Assembly (NCBI RefSeq): GCF_023821985.2
Contig: NZ_CP098805.1
Span: 1,054,001-1,118,000, forward strand
From: Dyadobacter chenhuakuii
GTDB lineage: Bacteria; Bacteroidota; Bacteroidia; Cytophagales; Spirosomataceae
Direction of reading: 5' to 3'
DNA length: 64,000 nt
Position 1 is the stretch's first letter. Every line of letters begins with the position of its first letter. Under the pieces are notes generated by a model. The model was not told the DNA's origin. It ran no database searches and saw only the letters and a program-made list of their open reading frames with translations. Of this stretch, positions 55,267 through 63,250 are shown one piece after another. The position numbers and the translations under genes were made by a program.

Positions 55267-55406
55267 TTTAAGTAGCTGATGTGCCTGACGGATCATTTAA
55301 ATATAAAGCCATTATTTCTTTTTCGGTAATTCGGCAGGCATTTTGTGGCTCTGCGGTATGATAATTGCCTTCATCAGGCTTTCGAAAAACAATCAACAAA
55401 CTGAAA

Positions 55407-56732
55407 ATGAGAGAGCCATTAACAGCCCAGCCGCCGATTTCGCGCAAGGGTTTCTTAACATTAACGGGTAGATATGCGGCCATCGGAGCTATGAGCGGAT
55501 TGGCAATCCAAAGCTCAAAAGACGCTTTTGCACAAGCGCCGCTTAAAGCCACTTCACCGCCAGCGCGCGTGCCTGCCAAACCGGAGGATCCTATCGTATT
55601 GGAGAAGTGGAAGTCGGAATATGACCAGCAAAGCGCGCCCACGCCAACGCCGCTTCCGCCTGATCAGCGCGTGGGGTATGCCGTTGTAGGATTGGGGCAC
55701 TTGTCCCTGGAAGAGATTCTACCAGCGTTAGGAATGTGCAAAAAATCGAAACTGGCGGCACTTGTGAGTGGAAGTCCGGAAAAAATGAAAAAGGTTGCCG
55801 CTCAATACGGAGTCAAAACAGAGAGCTGTTATAGCTATGAAACGTACGATCAGTTAAAAGAAAACAAGGAGGTGGACGTCATTTACATTGTTTTACCAAA
55901 CGGCTTGCATAAGGAATATGTGGTGCGTGGCGCTAAGGCAGGAAAGCATATTTTGTGCGAAAAACCGATGGCCAACACTGCCGAAGAATGTAAGGAAATG
56001 ATTGCTGCCTGTAATAAAGCGAATGTGAAGCTGATGATTGCATACCGCATTCAATATCAGCCGCATAACCGTAAACTGAGGGAAATTTTGCAGAAAAAGG
56101 AATTTGGGCCTGTTAAAGTGGTTGAGGCTTCCAATTGCCAGAGTACCGCAAACCCGGATCACTGGCGTCACAAACTAAAACTCGCCGGCGGCGGTGTTCT
56201 CCCCGACATAGGCCTTTACTGCCTCAACACGACCCGATTTATTCTGGGAGAAGAGCCAACCGAGGTTTTTGCATATCAGTACAGCACCCCTGGTAACCCG
56301 CTATTCACTGAGGTTGAGGAATTTGTATCATGGCAAATGCGCTTTTCAAATGGCATCATTGCAAATTGCACCACACATTATAATGTACACGAAAGCCGCC
56401 GCTATCGCGTCCTGTGTGAAAAAGGCTGGCTGAATATGGACAGAGCGTACGCTTACAAAGGCCAAGATTTGAGCAGCGCCAAAGCCGATGGCCGCTTAGA
56501 ACTGCACCAGAACATTGGTATGGCGGAAGTAAACCAGTTTGCAACAGAGATGGATCACTTTTCCGACTGTGTGATCAACAACAAAAAGCCATTCACACCG
56601 GGTGAGGAAGGTTTGCAGGATCATATTATTATGGAAGCCATTTACAAGTCTGCGCGTGAAGGTAAGCCTGTGAAAATCAACTCAACCCAGACCAACGCTG
56701 CATTGCACGGGCCTGAGCCAGAGTTGGGATAA
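55407..56732 (+). CDS. Gfo/Idh/MocA family oxidoreductase with Tat-like signal
   Basis: 441 residues from the ATG at 55407. The N-terminus has an S-R-K-G-F-L twin-arginine-like motif and a hydrophobic stretch, then a proline-rich linker. The Rossmann domain starts at YAVVGLGHLS (about residue 90), with the family's EKPMANT motif near residue 190, and is followed by the alpha/beta sugar-binding domain (GGGVLPDIGLYCLNTTRFILGEEP). It resembles periplasmic glucose-fructose oxidoreductase. It oxidises or reduces a sugar or cyclitol with tightly bound NADP. A stem-loop follows and the LacI-type regulator gene lies 166 bp downstream. Confidence 0.85.
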   Translation: MREPLTAQPPISRKGFLTLTGRYAAIGAMSGLAIQSSKDAFAQAPLKATSPPARVPAKPEDPIVLEKWKSEYDQQSAPTPTPLPPDQRVGYAVVGLGHLSLEEILPALGMCKKSKLAALVSGSPEKMKKVAAQYGVKTESCYSYETYDQLKENKEVDVIYIVLPNGLHKEYVVRGAKAGKHILCEKPMANTAEECKEMIAACNKANVKLMIAYRIQYQPHNRKLREILQKKEFGPVKVVEASNCQSTANPDHWRHKLKLAGGGVLPDIGLYCLNTTRFILGEEPTEVFAYQYSTPGNPLFTEVEEFVSWQMRFSNGIIANCTTHYNVHESRRYRVLCEKGWLNMDRAYAYKGQDLSSAKADGRLELHQNIGMAEVNQFATEMDHFSDCVINNKKPFTPGEEGLQDHIIMEAIYKSAREGKPVKINSTQTNAALHGPEPELG

Positions 56733-56746
56733 TCATTGTTTAGCAA

Positions 56747-56784
56747 GATCAGGCCGGTCAAGCACTTCGTTTTCCGGCCTGATC
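56747..56784 (+). terminator. Stem-loop downstream of the oxidoreductase gene
   Basis: GATCAGGCCGG and CCGGCCTGATC form a perfect 11-bp stem with a 16-base loop, starting 15 bp after the oxidoreductase stop codon. No strong U-tract follows, so it may be a processing or attenuation hairpin and not a full intrinsic terminator. Confidence 0.55.
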
Positions 56785-56898
56785 TCAATCCACCACTCTT
56801 TGGAGGCACTGCGGGTCCGGCAGACAGTTTATTGAGAAAATCAGGCAATTCGGTCATTGCGTTATATATTTACCCCGATATACAAACCTGATCCGTTA

Positions 56899-57957
56899 AT
56901 GGAAAAAGAGAATACTTTGTTTGGCGTGCGGGAGATTGCGAGAAGGGCTAATGTATCCACGGCCACGGTGGACCGTGTGCTGCATAACCGGACTGGGGTT
57001 TCCGAAAAGACCAAAAAGCGGATCAACGACATCATTAAGGAACTCGATTATCAGCCTAACATCCTGGCCAGCAGGCTCGCTTCCAAAAAGATCATTACAC
57101 TGGCCATTCTGGTTCCCGAGGTTTCCGAGGAAACTGATTTTTGGGAGGCACCATTGAATGGCGTGCGGAGGGCAGAAGCTGAAATCAGGCAATATGGCAT
57201 TCAGACACTTACGTTTTTCTTTGACCTTAATAATAAAGATTCCTATGTTCAAAAAGCGCGTGAAATCCTTGCGCTCGATGTCCACGGCATTTTAATAGCA
57301 CCCTCATTTATTGCAGAAACAAAAGAATTTGCAAAAGAATGTGCTGAAAGAAAAATCCCATTTGTCTTCATTGATTCGGACATTCCGGATCTGAAAAGCC
57401 TATCGTACATTGGCCCGCATCTTTATAAAAGTGGCTACGTAGGGGCGAAGTTGCTCACTTACAGGCTGCAACCGGAAAAGAAAGTGTTGATTATCAACAT
57501 TTCAAAGGAAATCGACAACTTCAATTACGAAACTATCGAGGAAGGTTTCCGCGCCTATTTTTCGGACAACCAGAATCCCAATGAGATCGTCCGCATTGAC
57601 ATTCGTGAGACGGATTACCAATCTGTTGCGCGGCATTTAACCTATGTTTTTCATCTTAATAAGGACATCGGGGCTGCATTCGTGACGAATTCACGTGTGC
57701 ATACCGTGGCCTCTTTTCTTAAAAATAGCCACCGCACCGAGGTGTCGCTGATCGGTTATGATTTTGTGAAGGACAATGTGAAATATCTCGAAAGTAATGT
57801 TATCGATTTCCTGATCTGCCACCGCCCGGAAGACCAGGCTTACCGGGGCATTATGGCACTGTACCAAACGCTGGTCATGAACGCAAACGTGTCCAAACTG
57901 AACTACATGCCCATTGACATTGTGACAAAAGAAAATTACGAGTTTTATCAAAATTGA
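56899..57957 (+). CDS. LacI family transcriptional regulator
   Basis: 352 residues from the ATG at 56899; an upstream start at 56857 would add residues before the DNA-binding domain and is unlikely. The LacI helix-turn-helix is clear (VREIARRANVSTATVDRVLHNRTGVSEKT, residues ~10-38), as is the hinge (LDYQPNILASRLASKK). The rest is a periplasmic-binding-like sensor domain. It precedes a three-gene catabolic unit on the same strand, across a gap with a 16-bp palindrome typical of LacI-type operators. The inducer is unknown. Confidence 0.9.
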   Translation: MEKENTLFGVREIARRANVSTATVDRVLHNRTGVSEKTKKRINDIIKELDYQPNILASRLASKKIITLAILVPEVSEETDFWEAPLNGVRRAEAEIRQYGIQTLTFFFDLNNKDSYVQKAREILALDVHGILIAPSFIAETKEFAKECAERKIPFVFIDSDIPDLKSLSYIGPHLYKSGYVGAKLLTYRLQPEKKVLIINISKEIDNFNYETIEEGFRAYFSDNQNPNEIVRIDIRETDYQSVARHLTYVFHLNKDIGAAFVTNSRVHTVASFLKNSHRTEVSLIGYDFVKDNVKYLESNVIDFLICHRPEDQAYRGIMALYQTLVMNANVSKLNYMPIDIVTKENYEFYQN

Positions 57958-58008
57958 TTTCTATTAAACGGGCATATTACAGTTCTGCAACTTTATTATC
58001 TCGTCCTT

Positions 58009-58040
58009 TACTAATGTTAAATATTTCTTTTCTATATTTA
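58009..58040 (+). promoter_or_regulatory. Candidate promoter of the Nramp-like operon
   Basis: TTTA at 58009-58012 and TATATTTA at 58033-58040 are separated by 20 bp, close to the Bacteroidota promoter TTTG-N19-21-TAnnTTTG with one mismatch in each element. Transcription would start near 58047, inside the palindrome that follows. Confidence 0.45.
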
Positions 58041-58055
58041 CGGGCACGTGCCCGT
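58040..58055. promoter_or_regulatory. 16-bp perfect palindrome, candidate LacI-type operator
   Basis: ACGGGCACGTGCCCGT is a perfect inverted repeat with central CG, the layout of LacI-family operators. It overlaps the end of the candidate -7 box, so a bound repressor would block initiation. The half-site ACGGGCA recurs alone at 57968-57974, and a weaker inverted repeat CGGGA-CA-TCCCG lies at 58077-58088. The LacI-type gene ends 82 bp upstream. Confidence 0.6.
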
Positions 58056-58109
58056 TACATATTAATCGTACATTGACGGGACATCCCGGACCCTTTAAAC
58101 ATTCACATT

Positions 58110-59333
58110 TTGAAAGATTCTATTTTTAAATGGCTTCGCTCGTTAGGGCCGGGAATGATCACCGCGGCATTGGTTTTCGGGCCCAGCAAGCTGACCATTA
58201 CTTCCAAACTAGGGGCGGTTTACGGTTATTCACTCCTTTGGGTCGTGATTGCTGCGATCCTTTTCATGGCTGTTTTCACGGCTATGGCCACGCGGATCGG
58301 CCTCGCTACGAATCAATCGTTGCTGGCGTCGGTAAAACATAAATGGGGCAGGCCCGCTTCCGTCGCCATGGGGATTGGCGTTTTTTTGGTGAGCACATCA
58401 TTCCAGGCAGGCAATTCCATTGGCGTGGGTATTTCTGTTGGGGAGCTTTATCATACGTCGCCCGTTCCCTGGATCATAATTTTTAATGTGGTGGGAATCA
58501 GCTTGCTATTTTTCAGGAGCTTCTATTCTGTGCTGGAAAAGACGATGATATTCCTGATTCTTGTCATGTTGTTTTCCTTTATTACCACATTTTTTTACGC
58601 GAGACCTGATGCTTCCGAAATTGTCAAGGGCTTTACCACACCGGTCATCCCGGCAGGTTCACAAGGATTGATCATTGCTTTTGTGGCTTCCTGCTTTTCT
58701 ATTGTGGGTGCATTATATCAATGTTACCTCATTCAGGAGCGCATCCGGGTGAAGCCAGAGGTCAGGAATGGCAAAAATGACAGTACGACGGGAATCATCG
58801 TGCTCGGTGTCATGTGCTCGATCGTGATCATTTGTGCGGCGGCCATCTTGCAGCCGAAAGGCATTAAGGTCAATTCTGCAACGGATATGGCCAAGGCACT
58901 GGAACCACTTTTTGGTAACAATGCATCCACACTTTTCCTCGTGGGCCTGTTTGGTGCAGCATTTTCTTCATTGATCGGTAATGCATCTGTTGGCGGCACA
59001 TTGTTGGGCGATGCGTTGGGAGTAGGGAGTAATTTTAGCTCTAAATCAGTGCGTTACCTGGTTGCCTTGGTGATGGTTGTCGGTGCGGCTATCGCTGTTA
59101 AATTTGGTAAGCTGCCATTGGAGCTGATCGTATTTGCACAAAGCGTTACCATTTTCATCGTTCCGTTTATTGGAACTGCCCTCTATATGGTCGGTAATGA
59201 CAAGGAGCTGATGGGCGACAAGGTAAACAGTCCGCTCGTGAAAGTGGTTGCGGGCGTGGGGCTGGTCATCATTTTCTCTCTTGCGATCATTAATAGTAAA
59301 GAATTATTTTTCAACAATCCGCTATTTAAATAA
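58110..59333 (+). CDS. Nramp-fold membrane transporter lacking the metal-binding motifs
   Basis: 407 residues with eleven predicted membrane helices, starting from a TTG at 58110. Overall pattern and the initial SLGPGMITAALVF segment match the Nramp family. However, the canonical DPGN of helix 1 is replaced by Gly24-Pro-Ser-Lys27, and MPHN of helix 6 by Ile198-Val-Gly-Ala201. The metal-coordinating Asp, Asn and Met are therefore missing, and transport of manganese or iron is unlikely. Its gene abuts an extended-SDR gene (1 bp overlap) and a DapA-like gene, so it probably imports the organic substrate of that pathway. Confidence 0.8.
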   Translation: MKDSIFKWLRSLGPGMITAALVFGPSKLTITSKLGAVYGYSLLWVVIAAILFMAVFTAMATRIGLATNQSLLASVKHKWGRPASVAMGIGVFLVSTSFQAGNSIGVGISVGELYHTSPVPWIIIFNVVGISLLFFRSFYSVLEKTMIFLILVMLFSFITTFFYARPDASEIVKGFTTPVIPAGSQGLIIAFVASCFSIVGALYQCYLIQERIRVKPEVRNGKNDSTTGIIVLGVMCSIVIICAAAILQPKGIKVNSATDMAKALEPLFGNNASTLFLVGLFGAAFSSLIGNASVGGTLLGDALGVGSNFSSKSVRYLVALVMVVGAAIAVKFGKLPLELIVFAQSVTIFIVPFIGTALYMVGNDKELMGDKVNSPLVKVVAGVGLVIIFSLAIINSKELFFNNPLFK

Positions 59334-60349
59334 TGACTGGTTTCGAACTTCTGGAAGAAAAATGGCTGAGCCCATCGGACGCTTTAATTGACGATATAAA
59401 ACAAATAAAAGGCGATATCCTGATCCTGGGGGCCGGTGGTAAGATAGGGCCAAGCATTGCGAAACTTGCAAAACAGGCTGTCGAACGAGCCGGCCTGGAC
59501 AAGCGTGTGATCGGCGTTTCCAGGTTTAGTGAGGAAGGATTGACCGAAGAGCTGAATGCGGCAGGCATCGAAACCATAGCTGCTAACATCTTGAATGATG
59601 CTGAGTTGCAGGCGCTGCCGGAAGTGGAAAACGTGCTTTATCTGGCCGGGACCAAGTTTGGCACTTCCAATAATGAACCTTACACCTGGGCAATGAATAC
59701 GTATCTGCCGGGACGGGTAGCTGAGAAATTTAAGAATTCAAAAATCGTCGTCTATTCAACCGGCAATGTTTATCCGTTCACGACGGTCGCATCCGGTGGT
59801 GCTACGGAGGAAATGCGCGCTGATCCGGTGGGTGAATATGGCCAGTCGTGCCTGGGTAGGGAGCGGTTATTTCAATATTTTTCATCTGTACATAGCACGC
59901 CGATCCTGATTTACAGGCTCAACTATGCCATTGATTTCAAATACGGCGTGTTACTGGAAGTGGCAAAATCGGTTCTGGCGGGCAAGCCGGTGGATCTGCG
60001 GACGGGCCACGTGAATGTAATCTGGCAGGGTGATGCCAATGAAATGGCTATCCGTTCGCTACTGCATTGCGAGTCGCCATCGAAGATACTGAACATTACC
60101 GGGCCCGAAACGGTCTCACTTCGCTGGCTGGCAGCGGAGTTCGGACGTATATTCAATAACGAACCGCAATTTGTAAATGAGGAGCAGCCTACGGCATTAT
60201 TAAGCAATGCGGCTGAGTCTTTCCGGTTGTTCGGCTATCCGCGCACAACATTGAAGCAAATGATTGGAATCACCGCACAGTGGTTGCAGGAAGGTGGAAA
60301 GACTATTAATAAACCCACTCACTTTCAGGAGCGTAAGGGGCAATTTTAA
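59333..60349 (+). CDS. Extended-SDR NAD-dependent epimerase/dehydratase-like protein
   Basis: 338 residues. A Rossmann fold begins at ILILGAGGKIGPSIAKLAKQA (glycine-rich dinucleotide loop GAGGKIG). The usual SDR active pair Tyr-x-x-x-Lys is changed: the tyrosine is Tyr169 in EYGQSC, but the lysine position is Cys173. The preceding STGNVYPF strand supplies the serine/threonine. Family members epimerise or dehydrate nucleotide sugars, or oxidise sugar acids. Without the lysine the chemistry may differ. Its ATG shares one base with the stop of the transporter gene, so expression is coupled. Confidence 0.75.
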   Translation: MTGFELLEEKWLSPSDALIDDIKQIKGDILILGAGGKIGPSIAKLAKQAVERAGLDKRVIGVSRFSEEGLTEELNAAGIETIAANILNDAELQALPEVENVLYLAGTKFGTSNNEPYTWAMNTYLPGRVAEKFKNSKIVVYSTGNVYPFTTVASGGATEEMRADPVGEYGQSCLGRERLFQYFSSVHSTPILIYRLNYAIDFKYGVLLEVAKSVLAGKPVDLRTGHVNVIWQGDANEMAIRSLLHCESPSKILNITGPETVSLRWLAAEFGRIFNNEPQFVNEEQPTALLSNAAESFRLFGYPRTTLKQMIGITAQWLQEGGKTINKPTHFQERKGQF

Positions 60350-60378
60350 GAGATTTTGGAATAAAAAAAACAGGAGAA

Positions 60379-61440
60379 ATGCTTAACACAGAAACGAGGA
60401 AACTGTTGTTTGAGGGCACCGTAATTCCAGCCCACCCGCTGGCTTTGCAACAGAATTTGCAACTGGACGAGCCCAGGCAGCGCGGATTGACGCAATATTA
60501 TATGGCCAGTGGGGCAGGAGGCGTTGCCGTCGGCGTGCATACCACGCAATTCGAGATCCGTGATCCCGAGGTAAACCTTTATGAAACAGTCCTCAGGATT
60601 GCGGCAGAGGAGATTACTAATGCGCATCTGGACCGTCCTTTTATCAAGGTGGCCGGCATTGTCGGGCTTACAGATCAGGCTGTTAAGGAAGCAAACATCG
60701 CTTTGAAATACGGTTATGATCTTGGGCTGGTGAGTATGGCAGCATTCAAAAATCATTCGGAAGATGACATTATTGAACATATCAGAACGATTGCGAAGAT
60801 CATCCCGGTTTTTGGGTTTTATCTGCAATCGGCCATTGGTGGCAGGGTTTACTCGTATCAGTTCTGGCAGCAGTTCGCCGAGATCCCGAATGTGCTGGCG
60901 ATCAAGATTGCCGCATTTAACCGTTACCAGACGCTGGATGTTGTCCGCGCGGTTTGCAACAGTTCGAGGGTGAATGAAATAGCACTTTATACGGGTAACG
61001 ACGATAACATTGTAGCCGACCTGATCACGCCCTACCGGTTTGAAGTCGATGGTGAGGTGATTGAAAAGACGTTTGTGGGCGGCTTACTGGGACATTGGGC
61101 AGTGTGGACAGAAAAGGCAGTGAAGGTGCTCGCGGCGGCAAAGGAATTTGTAAAAAACAAACATACAAATGCAGCTGATGTTTTACGCTTGAATATTGAA
61201 GTGACTGACATGAACGCGGCCATTTTTGATCCGGCGCACAACTTTCACGGCTGCATCACAGGCGTGCATGAAGTGCTGAAAAGGCAGGGACTTATGGAAG
61301 GGATCTGGACATTAAACCCAAATGAAACGCTATCGCCCGGCCAAGCTGAGGAGATCACGCGCGTCACGCAAGCATATGCACATTTAATTGATGATGAGTT
61401 TGTTACTGATTTTTTAAATCGCCACGTTAAAGTAGTTTAA
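60379..61440 (+). CDS. DapA-like (dihydrodipicolinate synthase family) lyase
   Basis: 353 residues of the DapA/N-acetylneuraminate lyase superfamily TIM barrel. The Schiff-base lysine is Lys176 in LAIKIAAF, and the partner tyrosine is Tyr148 in FGFYLQSA. The initial phosphate or carboxylate loop (TG-S/T-x-GE in DapA) is altered to MASGAGGVAVGVHTTQFE, which argues against true dihydrodipicolinate synthase. Such enzymes cleave or dehydrate 2-keto-3-deoxy sugar acids. It comes after the SDR-like gene, and the last 4 bp overlap the end of the convergent LytTR gene. Length is above the usual ~300. Confidence 0.8.
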   Translation: MLNTETRKLLFEGTVIPAHPLALQQNLQLDEPRQRGLTQYYMASGAGGVAVGVHTTQFEIRDPEVNLYETVLRIAAEEITNAHLDRPFIKVAGIVGLTDQAVKEANIALKYGYDLGLVSMAAFKNHSEDDIIEHIRTIAKIIPVFGFYLQSAIGGRVYSYQFWQQFAEIPNVLAIKIAAFNRYQTLDVVRAVCNSSRVNEIALYTGNDDNIVADLITPYRFEVDGEVIEKTFVGGLLGHWAVWTEKAVKVLAAAKEFVKNKHTNAADVLRLNIEVTDMNAAIFDPAHNFHGCITGVHEVLKRQGLMEGIWTLNPNETLSPGQAEEITRVTQAYAHLIDDEFVTDFLNRHVKVV

Positions 61441-62210
61441 GACAATTCTTCAAACCATTTTTTGAAAACGGGCACGCGCTCTTTGCTTATCAGGATCTGG
61501 TTGGACGAGGATGGCGTCGTGCGGACGAGCAGCCTGCCATTGAAATACAATTCGATCTCCGAAATGCATTCGCGCGATATGATAAATTGACGGTTGGCCC
61601 GGAAAAAATTCGTAGGGTCCAGTTGATTTTCAAGCTCTTCCAAAGATTTGTCGACAACAAAATTCCTGTCATCATGCAAAGTGGCCACCACAACTCCGTT
61701 TTTAATGGTTAACCACCCGAAATCAGAATCCTTTAACGGGATCAGTTTGTCACGATAAGGCACCAGGAAGCTCCTGCGGGGACTTTTTCGGTTCAGGATC
61801 TGGTTATGCATCAGCTCTTCCAGATATTTCACCTTGCTGATGGCATTCTCCTCATTGAGCTGATAGTATTTTTCAAGACTGAATTTCAGGGATTCCTGGC
61901 GGATGGGTTTCAGCAGATAATCGATGCTGTTGAGCTTGAAGGCACGCATGGCATACTCGTCGTGCGCAGTGGTGAAAATCACCGGACAGCCGATGGAAAT
62001 TTGTTCGAAAATCTGGAAGCAAGTGCCGTCCCCGAGCTGTACGTCAAGGAAAATCAGATCCGGGCTAGGGTTATCGCTGAGCCAATCAACGGCGGTTTCT
62101 ACGCTGTCGAGCACATTCAGGATCTCAGTTTTGGGATCAATTTTTTGTATTAATTGCGTCAGATACTCGCCCGCTGGCTGTTCGTCTTCAATGATAAGGA
62201 TCTTGGTCAT
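61437..62210 (-). CDS. LytTR-type response regulator
   Basis: 257 residues: receiver domain with phospho-acceptor Asp56 (LIFLDVQLGDG) and a LytTR DNA-binding domain (residues ~150-255; NFFRANRQFIISRECISEIELYFNGRLLV). It is the last gene of the minus-strand signalling operon and its ATG overlaps the kinase stop by 4 bp, so the pair is translationally coupled. LytTR proteins regulate cell-surface or stress functions in many bacteria. The target here is unknown. Confidence 0.92.
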   Translation of the reverse strand: MTKILIIEDEQPAGEYLTQLIQKIDPKTEILNVLDSVETAVDWLSDNPSPDLIFLDVQLGDGTCFQIFEQISIGCPVIFTTAHDEYAMRAFKLNSIDYLLKPIRQESLKFSLEKYYQLNEENAISKVKYLEELMHNQILNRKSPRRSFLVPYRDKLIPLKDSDFGWLTIKNGVVVATLHDDRNFVVDKSLEELENQLDPTNFFRANRQFIISRECISEIELYFNGRLLVRTTPSSSNQILISKERVPVFKKWFEELS

Positions 62211-63250
62211 GGAGCTTCAATCAATGGAACTTTAACTGTAAAATGCTGCTCATCTTGCAGCAACAATGGTTTTTGGCCCGTTTGGATCTTGTAACGTTTG
62301 TCCAGGTTTTGCAGGCCGATCCCGGTTCCGGGTGAATTTTTTTTGTTGACGGAATTGGAAACCGTAATGTGCTTCTCTTGCTCGCTCAGCCTGAGCTCGA
62401 TCATCAGTATCTGACTGGAAGTGATCACATTATGCTTGATTGCGTTCTCGATCAGGATTTGAAGGGAAAGTGGAATGATGTACCAACTCCTGGCCGTTTC
62501 CACTTCATGAAAGCAGTAAGCGAGTTTCTCACCAAATCTCGCCTTATATAGGTCAAGATATGCACGCGCAGCGTCTAGCTCGTCTTTAAGGAGGATGAGA
62601 CTCTGGTTTTGCACTTTAAGATTGTATCTCAGAATGTCCGACAGATCCAGTACAATGCGCTGAGCCTGATCCGGATTGGTAGCGATCGAAATGTTCAGGA
62701 TGTTTAATGCATTGAACAAAAAATGAGGGTTCAGCTGATTTTGCAATGCTTCGAGCTGCGCTTTGAGCTGCTCGCGTTTGAGCTGCTCATTTTCAAGTCC
62801 GATCTGGTGGTTTTCCTGCGTCGTCAGTAGAAAATTCCGGAAGCCGAGAATGGCCAGCAGCAGCAGAATGTGATACAGGTAATACACCACCCGGAAGATC
62901 AGCATATCCGAGTTATCAGCGTCCAGGGCCAGTTTAAGCTGAAAAAGGATCTCATTGATCCCCATAAAAAGGACAAACAACAGGACGATCTGCACCCAGG
63001 TTTTCTGGCTGTTGAACCAGCTGGGCATATTGTAAGTATTTTGAAGGCAGATATAGACGAATATCCACGAAAATTCGAAGCTTATTATAAATTGAATGCA
63101 AATATCCAGCAACCCAGAGCCGATCGTGTCGGGGTCAAATAATGATGTCCAGACGAAGATCAGGCGCGGAATTGTGGCAAATAAGCTTAGGATGAAACAG
63201 AGACGCCAACCTAATGACATCCCATTCCGATAATTTAAGTCGGGGTTCAT
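62207..63250 (-). CDS. LytS-type (His_kinase) sensor kinase
   Basis: 347 residues with four N-terminal membrane helices (up to about residue 135), a coiled coil (LENEQLKREQLKAQLEALQNQ), and the His_kinase domain with NPHFLFNALN as phospho-acceptor motif followed by a partial HATPase (LIENAIKHNVI, GIGLQNLDKRY). There is no recognisable extracytoplasmic sensor domain, so the membrane part itself or the preceding GAF protein may provide the signal. Its stop overlaps the start of the LytTR gene by 4 bp and its ATG overlaps the GAF gene by 4 bp. Confidence 0.9.
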   Translation of the reverse strand: MNPDLNYRNGMSLGWRLCFILSLFATIPRLIFVWTSLFDPDTIGSGLLDICIQFIISFEFSWIFVYICLQNTYNMPSWFNSQKTWVQIVLLFVLFMGINEILFQLKLALDADNSDMLIFRVVYYLYHILLLLAILGFRNFLLTTQENHQIGLENEQLKREQLKAQLEALQNQLNPHFLFNALNILNISIATNPDQAQRIVLDLSDILRYNLKVQNQSLILLKDELDAARAYLDLYKARFGEKLAYCFHEVETARSWYIIPLSLQILIENAIKHNVITSSQILMIELRLSEQEKHITVSNSVNKKNSPGTGIGLQNLDKRYKIQTGQKPLLLQDEQHFTVKVPLIEAP

